Source: Photobacterium atrarenae
Lineage (GTDB): Bacteria; Pseudomonadota; Gammaproteobacteria; Enterobacterales; Vibrionaceae
Direction of reading: 5' to 3'
DNA length: 64,000 nt
Assembly (NCBI RefSeq): GCF_024380015.1
Contig: NZ_CP101508.1
Coordinates: 3,286,902-3,350,901, forward strand
Notes under the pieces: generated by a model
Told to the model about the DNA's origin: nothing
Databases searched by the model: none
Seen by the model: the letters and a program-made list of their open reading frames with translations, nothing else
Program-made: the position numbers and the translations under genes
Part shown: positions 46,714 to 56,073 of the stretch, piece by piece
Numbering within the stretch: the stretch's first letter is position 1
Layout of the letters: each line of letters starts with the position of its first letter

Positions 46714-46746
46714 CCTTTTTGTCATTGGGGGAGAGGGAACCCAAAA
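46714..46746 (-). promoter_or_regulatory. Possible preQ1-I riboswitch in the yhhQ leader
   Basis: On the minus strand, TTGGG (46744-46740) and CCCAA (46729-46725) form a five-bp stem around a pyrimidine-rich ten-base loop. The tail TGACAAAAAGG follows and its AAGG is the ribosome site, seven bases from the ATG. Stem size, loop length, A-rich tail and terminal AAGG resemble preQ1 class I RNAs. The loop does not match the consensus exactly. A TATAAT on the minus strand (46785-46790) could start the leader. Confidence 0.4.
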
Positions 46747-46867
46747 CACCGTCGGCACACTGTACCGCGGCAACCAGGCGGGCGATTATACCTTAACCAT
46801 TTTGCTTGCCTAGCCCCGGATCAGCCCGGGCTCCGACGCAAACGCTTGCCCTCGGCCCGACTTATCG

Positions 46868-47173
46868 CTACCTCAGCAAAGTGGCGAGAAACTGCAGGGT
46901 GTCTGCTGCATCCCCGGCCATGCCTTCGAGCCACATGGCCCCGCTGTAGTGCTCGCCCTTGAGCATCAGCCGACAACCTTCAAAGTCGATCAACCAGAGG
47001 TGGAGATCGGCATTGCATTCGCGCTCAACCACGGTTGCATCCAGCTGTTGCAGCAATTGCTCGGCAACGACCGGGAAATCATCAAAATCAAAACTCGGGC
47101 CGTCAATCAGCAGCAGTCCCTGCTCAAGGTCGAGTTCGCAGCAAGTAAAAGCCAGTTCTGTCGAGCTGGTCAT
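46868..47173 (-). CDS. DUF3630 family protein
   Basis: A 101-residue acidic soluble protein starting MTSSTELAFTCCELDLEQGL, with FDFDDFPVVAEQLLQQL and LWLIDFEGCRLMLKGEHYSG, which I recognise as the DUF3630 pattern. Function is unknown. The ATG at 47171-47173 has AAGGAG at five bases; the open frame continues six codons upstream. It lies about 60 bp downstream of recQ in the same direction, a frequent arrangement in Vibrionaceae, so the two may be cotranscribed. Confidence 0.78.
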   Translation of the reverse strand: MTSSTELAFTCCELDLEQGLLLIDGPSFDFDDFPVVAEQLLQQLDATVVERECNADLHLWLIDFEGCRLMLKGEHYSGAMWLEGMAGDAADTLQFLATLLR

Positions 47174-47234
47174 AGGCACTCCTTGGTTCATCGGTGATCT
47201 TGCGTGAATTTATCTATCTGTGAATATTAATGCG

Positions 47235-49082
47235 TTAATAGGTTTCGTCGCCGATGGTCAGGTGCTCTTCAATCAGGGTCAGAAAGGCCTCGCCGTATTT
47301 CTCCAGCTTGCGATGGCCGACGCCATTGACGGCCAGCAGCTCACCAGACGAAGTCGGCAGGATCTCCGCCATCTCCATCAGGCTGGCATCGTTAAACACC
47401 ACGTACGGTGGCAAATCTTCCTCATCGGCAATCGCCTTACGTAGTTTACGCAGCTTGGCAAACAGCTTCTTGTCGTAATGGCGGTTGGCGAGCTTATCGC
47501 TCTTGGCGCTGCGAGTCGCGATATCAAGCCGCGGCACCGCCAGCTCCAGCGCGACTTCCGCGCGCAGGATCGCCCGGGCTTTTTCGGTCAACTGCAGCGT
47601 CGAGCTGTGGACAATACTCTGGATCAGATAGCCACGGTGGATCAGCTGGCGCAGGATACTGACCCAGAACTCATGGCTGTGCTCGCGGCCGATGCCATAA
47701 GTGGTCAGCTTGTCATGGCCGAGCTCGCGGATCCGCTGATTCTGCATCCCGCGCAATACGTCCACCACGTGGTTGACCCCGAAGCGCTGGTTGACCCGGT
47801 AGACACAGGACAGGGCTTTTTGCGCCACTTCCAGCGCCGCAAAGCGCTTGGGCGGGTCGAGACAGATATCGCAGTTGCCGCACGGCTCTTCCCGGTACTC
47901 GCCGAAATAGTTCAGCAGCACCTGGCGGCGGCAGGTCTGGGCTTCAGCAAATGCGCCCATGGCGTTGAGCTTGTGACTCTCGACCTGCTTCTGGGCCCCG
48001 TCGGCCTTTTCATCCAGGCAGCGGCGCAACCAGGCCAGATCGGACGGATCATACAGCATGACCGCTTCCGCCGGCAGGCCGTCACGCCCGGCGCGGCCGG
48101 TTTCCTGGTAGTAAGACTCGATATTGCGCGGGATATCGTAATGGACCACGAAGCGGACATTGGGCTTGTTGATCCCCATCCCGAACGCCACTGTCGCCAC
48201 CACGATATGAATATCATCGCGCTGAAAACTTTCCTGGACCTGGGCCCGCTCGTCATGGGCCATGCCGGCATGATAGGCCGCGGCCCGGATCCCGCTCTCG
48301 CACAGTTTCTCGGTGATCTGCTCCACCCGCTTGCGGCTGTTACAGTATACGATCCCGCACTGGCCGCGCATCGTTCCCAGATAGCGGATCAGCTGCGACA
48401 TCGGCTTGTATTTTTCCTGCAGGGTATAGCGGATATTGGGCCGGTCGAAACTGCCGAGATAGACATGCGGCTCGCTCAGGGCCAGCCGGGAGAGAATATC
48501 CTGGCGGGTGGTTTCATCGGCCGTCGCGGTCAGGGCCATGATCGGCAGGTCCGGGACATACTGCTTGAGTGCCCCCAGCGACGCATATTCCGGACGGAAA
48601 TCATGTCCCCACTGGGAAATACAGTGCGCCTCATCCACCGCCAGCAAGCTGAGCGGCAACTCGGGCAGACGTTCGAGGAAATCCCGGCTCAGCGCCCGCT
48701 CCGGCGAGACATACACCAGCTTGATTTCCCCGGCCTGCATCTGGCGGAAAGTGTCCTGGATCGCCTCGCGCGACAGGGTGGAATTGATACACGCAGCCGC
48801 GACCCCGTTGGCCTGGAGCTGGTCGACCTGATCTTTCATCAGCGAGATCAGCGGCGAAATCACCAGCGTCAGCCCGTCGCGGATCAGGGCCGGGATTTGA
48901 TAACACAACGACTTCCCGCCCCCGGTCGGCATGATCACCAAACAATCCTGTCCCCCGGACGCCGACTCGATCACGTCCTGCTGCCCGGTACGAAAAGCCT
49001 GATAGCCGAACACATCCCGGAGGATCTGCTCACTGGCGGAAAGCGATGCTGGCTGGCAAACGGCGGCGCTGCTGGATGACAT
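47235..49082 (-). CDS. recQ: ATP-dependent DNA helicase RecQ
   Basis: A 615-residue 3'-5' helicase of the RecF recombination pathway. Helicase motifs are IMPTGGGKSLCYQIP (Walker A, about residues 50-64), LLAVDEAHCISQWGHDFRPEY (II plus the RecQ aromatic loop, in two parts) and YYQETGRAGRDGLP (VI). Zinc-binding cysteines follow (CRRQVLLNYFGE, CGNCDICLDPP). A winged helix and a C-terminal HRDC domain (LFAKLRKLRKAIADEEDLPP) complete the protein. Length matches E. coli RecQ (609). The start ATG has only a weak ribosome site. Confidence 0.96.
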   Translation of the reverse strand: MSSSSAAVCQPASLSASEQILRDVFGYQAFRTGQQDVIESASGGQDCLVIMPTGGGKSLCYQIPALIRDGLTLVISPLISLMKDQVDQLQANGVAAACINSTLSREAIQDTFRQMQAGEIKLVYVSPERALSRDFLERLPELPLSLLAVDEAHCISQWGHDFRPEYASLGALKQYVPDLPIMALTATADETTRQDILSRLALSEPHVYLGSFDRPNIRYTLQEKYKPMSQLIRYLGTMRGQCGIVYCNSRKRVEQITEKLCESGIRAAAYHAGMAHDERAQVQESFQRDDIHIVVATVAFGMGINKPNVRFVVHYDIPRNIESYYQETGRAGRDGLPAEAVMLYDPSDLAWLRRCLDEKADGAQKQVESHKLNAMGAFAEAQTCRRQVLLNYFGEYREEPCGNCDICLDPPKRFAALEVAQKALSCVYRVNQRFGVNHVVDVLRGMQNQRIRELGHDKLTTYGIGREHSHEFWVSILRQLIHRGYLIQSIVHSSTLQLTEKARAILRAEVALELAVPRLDIATRSAKSDKLANRHYDKKLFAKLRKLRKAIADEEDLPPYVVFNDASLMEMAEILPTSSGELLAVNGVGHRKLEKYGEAFLTLIEEHLTIGDETY

Positions 49083-49336
49083 AGGAGGACTCTTTGATGA
49101 ACGAGCGGGCTATTCTATACCATTCGGATCATGGATGTGAACGTCATGGTACCGGCACCCCGGCTGGCGGCCCATTTTTCACCCCCGCCCGCATCAACCC
49201 ATCCGCGTATCCCGGCATTTGCCGAAAAAAGTTCCGGGTGACACAGTTCTGGATCACGTTTTATACTGCCGGAACATCACAAGTTAGAAAATCGTTTTAA
49301 CGCGACCACTCCTTTTCCTTAACATTCTGGGTACCG

Positions 49337-50245
49337 ATGAACGAACAACAACAGACGCAGCGTGGCGTCGTCCTGGCCCTGGCTGCCTATACCATGTGGG
49401 GCATTGCGCCCATTTATTTCAAAGCCCTGCAACAGGTCAGCCCGCTGGAAATTCTCAGCCACCGGGTGATCTGGTCTTTTTTCTTCCTCGCCGGCCTGAT
49501 TGCACTGGGAAAAAACTGGGGCAAAGTCCGGGCCGTGCTGCGCCAGCGCAAAACCCTGCTGATGCTGTGCGCCTCATCGGTACTGATCGGCGGCAACTGG
49601 CTGATCTTCATCTGGGCGGTGAATCACAACTATATGCTCGATGCCAGCCTCGGCTACTTCATCAACCCGCTGCTCAATGTGCTGCTCGGGATGGTTTTTC
49701 TTGGTGAGCGACTGCGGCCGCTGCAGTGGCTGGCCGTGGCCCTGGCAGCCTGTGGCGTGGCCATGCAGCTGATCCAGTTCGGCTCGCTGCCGTGGATTGC
49801 CCTGGTGCTGGCCAGCAGTTTCGGGGTATACGGCCTGGTGCGCAAGAAAGTCAACTTAGATGCCCAGACCGGGCTGTTCATGGAAACCAGCATTCTGCTG
49901 CCGCTGGCCGCCGTCTACGTGCTGGTGTTTGCCGACAGTCCGACCGCAGACTGGCGCGCCAACCCGATCGGCACCAACCTGCTGCTGATGGCCGCCGGGA
50001 TTGTCACCACCCTGCCGCTGCTGTGCTTTACCGGTGCCGCGACCAAGCTCAAACTCTCCACCCTGGGCTTTTTCCAGTATATCGGCCCGAGCCTGATGTT
50101 CCTGCTCGCCATCCTGATCTACGGCGAAACCTTCAGCCTCGACAAAGGCTACACCTTCGCCTTTATCTGGGCGGCACTGATCCTGTTCAGTTTTGACGGC
50201 ATCAAAGGCCACCGCCAGGCCAGAAAACAGCTGCGCGCCAGCTAA
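49337..50245 (+). CDS. rarD: RarD, EamA/DMT-family transporter
   Basis: A 302-residue inner-membrane protein with ten predicted helices arranged as two EamA halves (about residues 11-143 and 153-290). The N-terminus QRGVVLALAAYTMWGIAPIY and LGYFINPLLNVLLGMVFLGE are RarD hallmarks. E. coli RarD was named for chloramphenicol-sensitivity effects, but the physiological substrate is unknown. It is divergent from recQ. The 254-bp gap between them includes TATACT about 70 bp before this ATG, and no other gene is seen there. Confidence 0.9.
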   Translation: MNEQQQTQRGVVLALAAYTMWGIAPIYFKALQQVSPLEILSHRVIWSFFFLAGLIALGKNWGKVRAVLRQRKTLLMLCASSVLIGGNWLIFIWAVNHNYMLDASLGYFINPLLNVLLGMVFLGERLRPLQWLAVALAACGVAMQLIQFGSLPWIALVLASSFGVYGLVRKKVNLDAQTGLFMETSILLPLAAVYVLVFADSPTADWRANPIGTNLLLMAAGIVTTLPLLCFTGAATKLKLSTLGFFQYIGPSLMFLLAILIYGETFSLDKGYTFAFIWAALILFSFDGIKGHRQARKQLRAS

Positions 50246-50269
50246 GCCGCGCAGCATGTCCACCGCGGG

Positions 50270-50308
50270 GTGTCAGTTTTTTACAAGCCCGCCCCGCTGC
50301 TTTATGCT
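50270..50308 (+). promoter_or_regulatory. Promoter and shared 21-bp motif upstream of the AraC-family gene
   Basis: GTGTCAGTTTTTTACAAGCCC (50270-50290) differs at only three positions from a motif before the adjacent LysE-family gene. TTTACA (50280-50285), 17 bp and TATGCT (50303-50308) form a plausible sigma-70 promoter, so a regulator bound here would touch the -35. Confidence 0.55.
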
Positions 50309-50353
50309 CTACTGAATGGCTGTCAGCGTACGATCACCACGGCGAGGTTCAGG

Positions 50354-51142
50354 ATGAACACAGTCAACCACCGCAAATCCTGCATCGCGGACATCAACCT
50401 GATTGATGCCCACTACCAGAGCTTTGCCTTCAAACGACACTATCACCTCAATTACCACCTCGGGCTAATCACCGAAGGGGAGCAGGAATATCATTTCAAC
50501 GGCGCCCGCTACCTGGCCGGGGCCGGGCAAATGGTGATGATGCCGCCGGACGAAATCCATGACGGCCAGCCTTACCAACGTGGCTATAAAGTCAAAGTGT
50601 TCAGCATCACCCCGGACTGGCTCGATCACCAGGCGAATGAATTGGCCGGTCCGCAGCAGATCCATTTTCCACGCAACCTGATCACCGACCCGCCGCTGTT
50701 TCGCCAGCTGAGCCAGCTGCACGATCAGCTCAGCAACCCACATTTCCCGCAGCTCGCCAAGGAAAGCATGCCGCTGGAGTTCTTCTCCCGCCTGCTCAGC
50801 CGTTACGGCCAGCTCCGCCCCAATGCGGTGGCCGCCCTGGGCAGTCAAGATCTGCACCAGTTGCGGGATTACCTGATGGCCCACCTGGATCAGAAAATCA
50901 GCTTAGAAACGCTGGCCCGGCTGTGCGATCTCAGTCCGTCGCAACTGCTGCGCCAGTTTAAAAAAGCAACCGGCATGACTCCGTATGCCTGGTTGGCCCG
51001 GTTGCGGCTGGAGCATGCCATGGCTCTGCTCAAGGCCGGGTACAGCAGTACCGATGTCGCCTACCATGTCGGCTTTTACGATCAAGCCCACTTTACCCGC
51101 ACCTTCAAGCAAACCTTCGGCGTCGCCCCGTCCGAGATCTAA
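50354..51142 (+). CDS. AraC-family transcriptional regulator
   Basis: A 262-residue regulator with an N-terminal cupin-type sensing domain (FKRHYHLNYHLGLITEGEQE; MVMMPPDEIHDGQ) and a C-terminal double helix-turn-helix (ISLETLARLCDLSPSQLLRQ; VAYHVGFYDQAHFTRTFKQT). The ATG at 50354 has GAGG at seven bases; the frame extends 28 codons up without a clear start. The effector is unknown. Such regulators next to a LysE-type exporter often control it in response to an amino acid or analogue. The motif shared by both promoters supports that inference. Confidence 0.85.
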   Translation: MNTVNHRKSCIADINLIDAHYQSFAFKRHYHLNYHLGLITEGEQEYHFNGARYLAGAGQMVMMPPDEIHDGQPYQRGYKVKVFSITPDWLDHQANELAGPQQIHFPRNLITDPPLFRQLSQLHDQLSNPHFPQLAKESMPLEFFSRLLSRYGQLRPNAVAALGSQDLHQLRDYLMAHLDQKISLETLARLCDLSPSQLLRQFKKATGMTPYAWLARLRLEHAMALLKAGYSSTDVAYHVGFYDQAHFTRTFKQTFGVAPSEI

Positions 51143-51159
51143 CCGCATTCTTTCCGCGC

Positions 51160-51180
51160 GTGTGAATTTTTTACAAGCGC
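51160..51180 (+). promoter_or_regulatory. Shared 21-bp motif upstream of the LysE-family gene
   Basis: GTGTGAATTTTTTACAAGCGC matches the motif at 50270-50290 at 18 of 21 positions. It includes TTTACA, but a -10 at standard spacing is poor, as expected if an activator is required. Confidence 0.5.
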
Positions 51181-51235
51181 CCGCTGGCGAGCCCGGGCAT
51201 GCTATGACGACAGTGATCAATTGCGGAAACACAGC

Positions 51236-51892
51236 ATGAACGAAGTCCATACCTTAATGACCCTGTTAACTGTCCATTTTATCGCCCTGATGAGCCCGGG
51301 GCCGGATTTTGCCCTGGTGGTACAAAATGCCGGGCGCTACGGCCGCCAGGTCGGGGTCACTATCGCGCTCGGCTTGTCGCTGGGGATCCTGCTGCACGCG
51401 ATCCTCAGCCTGACCGGCACCAGTCTGCTGATCCGCGAGCAGCCGACCCTGTTTGCCCTGCTGCAGGGTGCCGGCGGCGCCTACCTGCTATGGCTCGGCC
51501 TCGGCGCAGCTCGCAGTGCCTGGGCCTCCCTGCGCCAGACCAACACCCCGGTCACAGACAATGCCCCCGAGCCGGTCGCCGCTGTCGGTACCATCAAGCA
51601 GGCACTGGCCAAAGGCTTTGCCACCAATATCCTCAACCCCAAGGCGCTGGTGTTTTTCCTCAGCCTGCTGTCGACCCTGATCCCGGCCGGGATGTCGACG
51701 TCCGGCAAAATCACCGCCATCAGCCTGCTGTGGCTGATATCTTTCCTGTGGTTTGCCCTGCTCGCCTGGCTGCTGACCGGTCAGCGGGTGCAGCAAACGG
51801 TGCGGCGCTGGACCCCTTACGTCGATGCCCTGTGCGGCCTGATCTTTCTGGTCATTGGCGCCACCATCCTGGTGCGGCTGCTGCCACTGTAG
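51236..51892 (+). CDS. LysE/RhtB-family amino acid exporter
   Basis: A 218-residue inner-membrane protein with five to six helices. The family motif FIALMSPGPDFALVVQNAGRY lies near residues 14-34, interrupted here by one extra residue, and a second hallmark GFATNILNPKALVFFLSLL is near 126-144. Members export lysine, threonine, homoserine lactone or other small amines; the substrate cannot be told. The ATG at 51236 is preferred to a TTG at 51221. It follows the AraC-family gene by about 94 bp with its own copy of the putative operator. Confidence 0.87.
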   Translation: MNEVHTLMTLLTVHFIALMSPGPDFALVVQNAGRYGRQVGVTIALGLSLGILLHAILSLTGTSLLIREQPTLFALLQGAGGAYLLWLGLGAARSAWASLRQTNTPVTDNAPEPVAAVGTIKQALAKGFATNILNPKALVFFLSLLSTLIPAGMSTSGKITAISLLWLISFLWFALLAWLLTGQRVQQTVRRWTPYVDALCGLIFLVIGATILVRLLPL

Positions 51893-52007
51893 CGCGACGC
51901 GCGACCCTTGGAATGTTTGATAATGAGCACAGAAAAATGCTCATGAATTAGACAGTTATCACTTGCGCTCTTAATCTGAGGAAATCACCAAGAAAAAGGA
52001 AAAGACC

Positions 52008-53777
52008 ATGGAATGGAACAAACACCCCCTGGCAGTGCTGCTGGCGGCAAGCCTGCTGAGCCCGCTCGCCCAGGCCAAGGATCCCCAAACCGGGCAGAGC
52101 ACGGATCAGGTTGCCCCGGAAGCCAGCACCGGGCTGAGCCAGCAGCAGCTGATCACCGGCAGCGAGTGGATGATTGCCACCGCCAATCCCTATGCCAGCC
52201 AGGCCGGGGCCGAGATCCTCAAGCAAGGCGGCAACGCCATTGATGCCATGGTCGCGACCCAGCTGGTACTGGGCCTGACCGAGCCGCAGTCCTCCGGAAT
52301 TGGCGGCGGCGCATTTCTGGTCTACTGGGATGCCGAGCAGGAAAAGCTGACCACCTTTGACGGCCGGGAAACCGCGCCGCTGGCCGTGACGCCACGGCTG
52401 TTCCAGGCCAGTGACGGCACCCCCCTGGCCTTCTATGACGCCGTGGTCGGCGGCCGCTCCGTCGGCACCCCGGGCACGGTCAAACTGATGTGGCATACCC
52501 ACCAGAAGCTCGGCAAGCTGGCATGGCGGGAGCTGTTCCAACCGGCGATCAAGCTGGCAAAAAACGGTTTCACCGTCAGCCCGCGCCTGGCCAAGCTGAT
52601 TGATCAGGACCGTGAGCGCCTGCAACGCTGGTCCAGCACCCGCGCCTATTTCTTCCATGAAGACGGCAAGCCGCTGCAGGCCGGGGAAACGCTGACCAAC
52701 CCGGCCTATGCCGACACCCTGCGCCGGATTGCAGAGCACGGTGCCAGCGCCTTCTACCAGGGTGATATAGCCAAAGACATTGTCGATACCGTGCGCAATG
52801 CCGAGGGCAACCCAGGCGTGCTCAGCGTGATGGACCTAGCCACCTACCGGGTCAAAGAGCGCAAGCCGATCTGCGCCCCGTACCGCCAGTACCAGGTGTG
52901 CGGGATGGGCCCGCCGAGCTCCGGCGCCCTGACCCTGGGGCAAATCCTCGGCATGCTCAGCCACTATCCGTTGGATAAAATGGGGCCGGAGGATGTCCAC
53001 AGCTGGCGGCTGCTCGGCGATGCCTCACGGCTGGCCTTTGCCGATCGCGGCCAGTACATGGCCGACAGCGATTATGTGCCGATGCCGACCCAGGGCTTGC
53101 TGGCGCAGGACTATCTGGAACAGCGCGCCACCCTGCTCAAAGGCGACAAGGCGCTGGCCAGCGTGGCACCGGGCCAGCCCGCCTGGACCCATGCCATGCG
53201 CTACGCCCCGGATGAGTCGCTCGAGCTGCCGTCGACCAGCCATTTCTCAATCGTCGATCGCGACCGCAATGTGGTCTCCATCACCACGACCATCGAAAAC
53301 GGCTTCGGCTCGCGGCTGATGGTCCGCGGCTTTTTGCTCAACAACGAGCTGACCGATTTCTCGTTCCGCAGCCATGCCGACGGCCAGCCGATTGCCAACC
53401 GGATCGAGCCCGGCAAACGGCCGCGCTCGTCTATGGCCCCGACCATCGTGATGAAAGATAACCAGCCGCTGCTGGCCATCGGCTCCCCGGGCGGCAGCCA
53501 GATCATCGGCTATGTGGCCAAAACTTTGGTCGGCCACCTGGACTGGGATCTGGATCTGCAACAGGCGATCAACCTGCCGAACATGAACAACCGCTTCGGC
53601 GCGTTTGAGCTCGAGCAAGGCACCGGCGCCGAGCAGTGGGCTCCCAAGCTGGAGCAACTGGGCTTTGAGATCAAAGTGAAAGATCTCAACTCCGGGGTCC
53701 AGGCGATCCGGATTGACGGCAAACGCCTGAGCGGGGCCGCCGATCCCCGCCGAGAAGGGGAGGTGCTGGCGCAGTAA
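52008..53777 (+). CDS. ggt: Gamma-glutamyltransferase (Ntn hydrolase)
   Basis: A 589-residue periplasmic proenzyme with a signal peptide (HPLAVLLAASLLSPLAQA). It splits itself before the catalytic Thr410 (LPSTSHFSIVD) into large and small subunits and then hydrolyses or transfers the gamma-glutamyl group of glutathione. Other motifs are NAIDAMVATQLVLGLTEPQS, GIGGGAF, GRETAP, NNELTDFSF and RPRSSMAPTIV (substrate Ser pair) followed by GSPGGSQIIGYV. AAAGGA precedes the ATG. Length matches E. coli Ggt (580). It ends near a bidirectional terminator shared with uvrD. Confidence 0.95.
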   Translation: MEWNKHPLAVLLAASLLSPLAQAKDPQTGQSTDQVAPEASTGLSQQQLITGSEWMIATANPYASQAGAEILKQGGNAIDAMVATQLVLGLTEPQSSGIGGGAFLVYWDAEQEKLTTFDGRETAPLAVTPRLFQASDGTPLAFYDAVVGGRSVGTPGTVKLMWHTHQKLGKLAWRELFQPAIKLAKNGFTVSPRLAKLIDQDRERLQRWSSTRAYFFHEDGKPLQAGETLTNPAYADTLRRIAEHGASAFYQGDIAKDIVDTVRNAEGNPGVLSVMDLATYRVKERKPICAPYRQYQVCGMGPPSSGALTLGQILGMLSHYPLDKMGPEDVHSWRLLGDASRLAFADRGQYMADSDYVPMPTQGLLAQDYLEQRATLLKGDKALASVAPGQPAWTHAMRYAPDESLELPSTSHFSIVDRDRNVVSITTTIENGFGSRLMVRGFLLNNELTDFSFRSHADGQPIANRIEPGKRPRSSMAPTIVMKDNQPLLAIGSPGGSQIIGYVAKTLVGHLDWDLDLQQAINLPNMNNRFGAFELEQGTGAEQWAPKLEQLGFEIKVKDLNSGVQAIRIDGKRLSGAADPRREGEVLAQ

Positions 53778-53805
53778 GCCACGCGGCTACCACGCATCGG
53801 ATCCA

Positions 53806-53843
53806 ACAAAAAGCCCGCAAACATTTCGTCTGCGGGCTGTTTC
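53806..53843. terminator. Bidirectional terminator between ggt and uvrD
   Basis: AGCCCGCA (53812-53819) pairs with TGCGGGCT (53831-53838). The A-run to the left gives TTTTTG on the minus strand, so it is best as the uvrD terminator. The plus-strand tail TGTTTC is weaker for ggt. Confidence 0.8.
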
Positions 53844-53898
53844 AATGGCGGATCGCGATGTCAGCACAGCGCCGATGTCACACATCTGAACGCCGTGT

Positions 53899-56073
53899 TT
53901 ACATCGGCTCCAGCTTGGCGTACTGGGTCACCAGCCACTTGATCCCTTCACCGTTGAAAGCGACCTGAACCCGGCTCTGGGCACCACTGCCTTCAAAGTT
54001 GATGATGGTGCCTTCACCGAATTTCGGATGCATCACCCGCTGGCCGAGGTTAAACCCGGTCTGATTGAAGTTTTCATTCACCTGGGTCTGGCTGAATCGA
54101 CCGCTGCTGGCCGGACGCGAGACCTGAGCCTTCATCCGCACTTCTTCGACAAACTCAGACGGGATCTCGCGAATAAAGCGCGATGGCTTATGGAAGTTGT
54201 CCTTGCCGTATAGCCGACGCATTTCCGCGTAGGTGATGTAGAGTTTCTGCATCGCCCGGGTCATGCCGACGTAACACAACCGGCGCTCTTCTTCGAGACG
54301 GCCGACTTCCTCGCTGGTGCGGGCGCTCGGGAACATACCTTCTTCCACCCCAACCATAAACACCACCGGGAATTCCAACCCTTTGGCGCTGTGCATGGTC
54401 ATCAGCTGGACCGCATCTTCAAACTCATCGGCCTGGCCTTCACCGGCTTCCAGCGCCGCATGGGACAGGAACGCTGCCAGCGGCGACAGATCTTCGGCTT
54501 CTTCCGGCACTTCAAACTGGCGGGTCGCCGTCACCAGCTCTTCCAGGTTTTCAATCCGGGCCTGGGCCTTCTCACCTTTTTCCTGCTCATACATGGCGCG
54601 CAGGCCCGAGTTGCGGATCACCTCGTCGGTCTGCTGGAACAACGGCAGCTCGCAGGTGTCATCTTCGAGCGCATTCACCAGCTCGATAAATCGGCGCAGG
54701 GCATTGGCCGCCCGGCCGGCCAATACCTGCTCATCAAGTAGGGCAACACTGGCCTGCCACAGGGTGGCGCCGCGATCGCGCGCCGCCATCCGGATAGTGT
54801 CCAGGGTGCGATCACCGATCCCGCGGGCCGGCGTATTCACCACCCGTTCAAACGAGGCATCATCGTTGCGGTTGGATAACAGGCGCAGGTAAGCCAGCGC
54901 ATCTTTAACTTCCTGGCGCTCGAAGAAGCGCATGCCGCCGTAAATCCGGTACGGCAGGCCTTCCTGGATCAGGGCTTCTTCCAGCACCCGCGACTGGGCG
55001 TTGCTGCGGTACAGCAGCGCGGTGTCATTTAACGTGCCACCCTGATCGCGCCACGCTTTGATCTTGCCGACAGCAAAACGGGCTTCATCCAGCTCGTTGA
55101 AAGCCGAATACAGGGAGATCAGCTCGCCTTCCGCGCCTTCGGTCCACAACCGTTTACCCATCCGCTCATTGTTATGGGCAATCAGTTCATTGGCCGCATT
55201 CAGGATATTGCCGGTCGAACGGTAATTCTGCTCAAGGAAAATAGTCGAGGCATTGTGGAAGTCGCGCAGAAAGCGCTGGATATTTTCCACCTGGGCGCCC
55301 CGCCAGCCATAAATCGACTGGTCGTCATCGCCGACGATCATCACATGACAGTCCGGGCCGGCCATCAGGCGCAGCCAGGCAAACTGGATGTTGTTGGTGT
55401 CCTGGAACTCGTCCACCAGGATATGCTTAAAGCGCGCCTGATAATGCTCGCGGATATGCTTGTTATCGCGCAGCAGCTCAAACGAGCGCAGCAACAACTC
55501 GGCAAAATCCACCAGCCCGGCCCGATCGCAAGCTTCCTGGTAAGCGCGGTAGAGCTGCAACCAGACCTGCTCGACCGGATCGTTAAAGGTCTCGATATGA
55601 TTCGGGCGCAACCCTTCATCTTTTTTACCGTTGATGTACCAGGCGGCCTGGCGGGCCGGCCACTGTTTTTCATCCAGGTTCTGGGCCTTGATCAGCCGGC
55701 GCAGCAGGCGCATCTGATCGTCCGAATCGAGGATATTAAAATCTTCCGGCAGCCGGGCATCAAGATAGTGGGCACGTAGCATGCGGTGGCACAGGCCGTG
55801 GAAGGTGCCGTTCCACATCCCGGCGCAGGAGCCCTGCATCAGGGCATTGATCCGGCCGCGCATCTCGGCCGCCGCCTTGTTGGTAAAAGTCACCGACATG
55901 ATGCTGTACGGCGACGCCTGTTCGATCTGCAACAACCAGGCGATTCGATGGACCAGCACCCGGGTCTTGCCACTACCCGCCCCCGCCAGCACCAGGTGAT
56001 TCCCCAGCGGCGCAGCCACCGCCTCGCGTTGCTTGTCATTCAGGCCATCTAACAGGAGTGAAGCGTCCATCAT
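53899..56073 (-). CDS. uvrD: DNA helicase II, UvrD
   Basis: A 724-residue superfamily 1A 3'-5' helicase for nucleotide-excision and mismatch repair. Motifs include the Q motif LNDKQREAVAAP, Walker A LAGAGSGKTRVLVHRIAWL (about residues 30-48), LVDEFQDTNNIQ (II), VGDDDQSIYGWRGA (III), LEQNYRSTGNI (IV), VQLMTMHSAKGLEFPVVFM (V) and RRLCYVGMTRAMQ (VI). The C-terminal ribosome/RNAP-contact segment (GQRVMHPKFGEGTIINFEG) is present. Two adjacent ATGs start the frame. Proximity to the xerC operon is normal, though the bufferin operon is inserted between them. Confidence 0.97.
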   Translation of the reverse strand: MMDASLLLDGLNDKQREAVAAPLGNHLVLAGAGSGKTRVLVHRIAWLLQIEQASPYSIMSVTFTNKAAAEMRGRINALMQGSCAGMWNGTFHGLCHRMLRAHYLDARLPEDFNILDSDDQMRLLRRLIKAQNLDEKQWPARQAAWYINGKKDEGLRPNHIETFNDPVEQVWLQLYRAYQEACDRAGLVDFAELLLRSFELLRDNKHIREHYQARFKHILVDEFQDTNNIQFAWLRLMAGPDCHVMIVGDDDQSIYGWRGAQVENIQRFLRDFHNASTIFLEQNYRSTGNILNAANELIAHNNERMGKRLWTEGAEGELISLYSAFNELDEARFAVGKIKAWRDQGGTLNDTALLYRSNAQSRVLEEALIQEGLPYRIYGGMRFFERQEVKDALAYLRLLSNRNDDASFERVVNTPARGIGDRTLDTIRMAARDRGATLWQASVALLDEQVLAGRAANALRRFIELVNALEDDTCELPLFQQTDEVIRNSGLRAMYEQEKGEKAQARIENLEELVTATRQFEVPEEAEDLSPLAAFLSHAALEAGEGQADEFEDAVQLMTMHSAKGLEFPVVFMVGVEEGMFPSARTSEEVGRLEEERRLCYVGMTRAMQKLYITYAEMRRLYGKDNFHKPSRFIREIPSEFVEEVRMKAQVSRPASSGRFSQTQVNENFNQTGFNLGQRVMHPKFGEGTIINFEGSGAQSRVQVAFNGEGIKWLVTQYAKLEPM

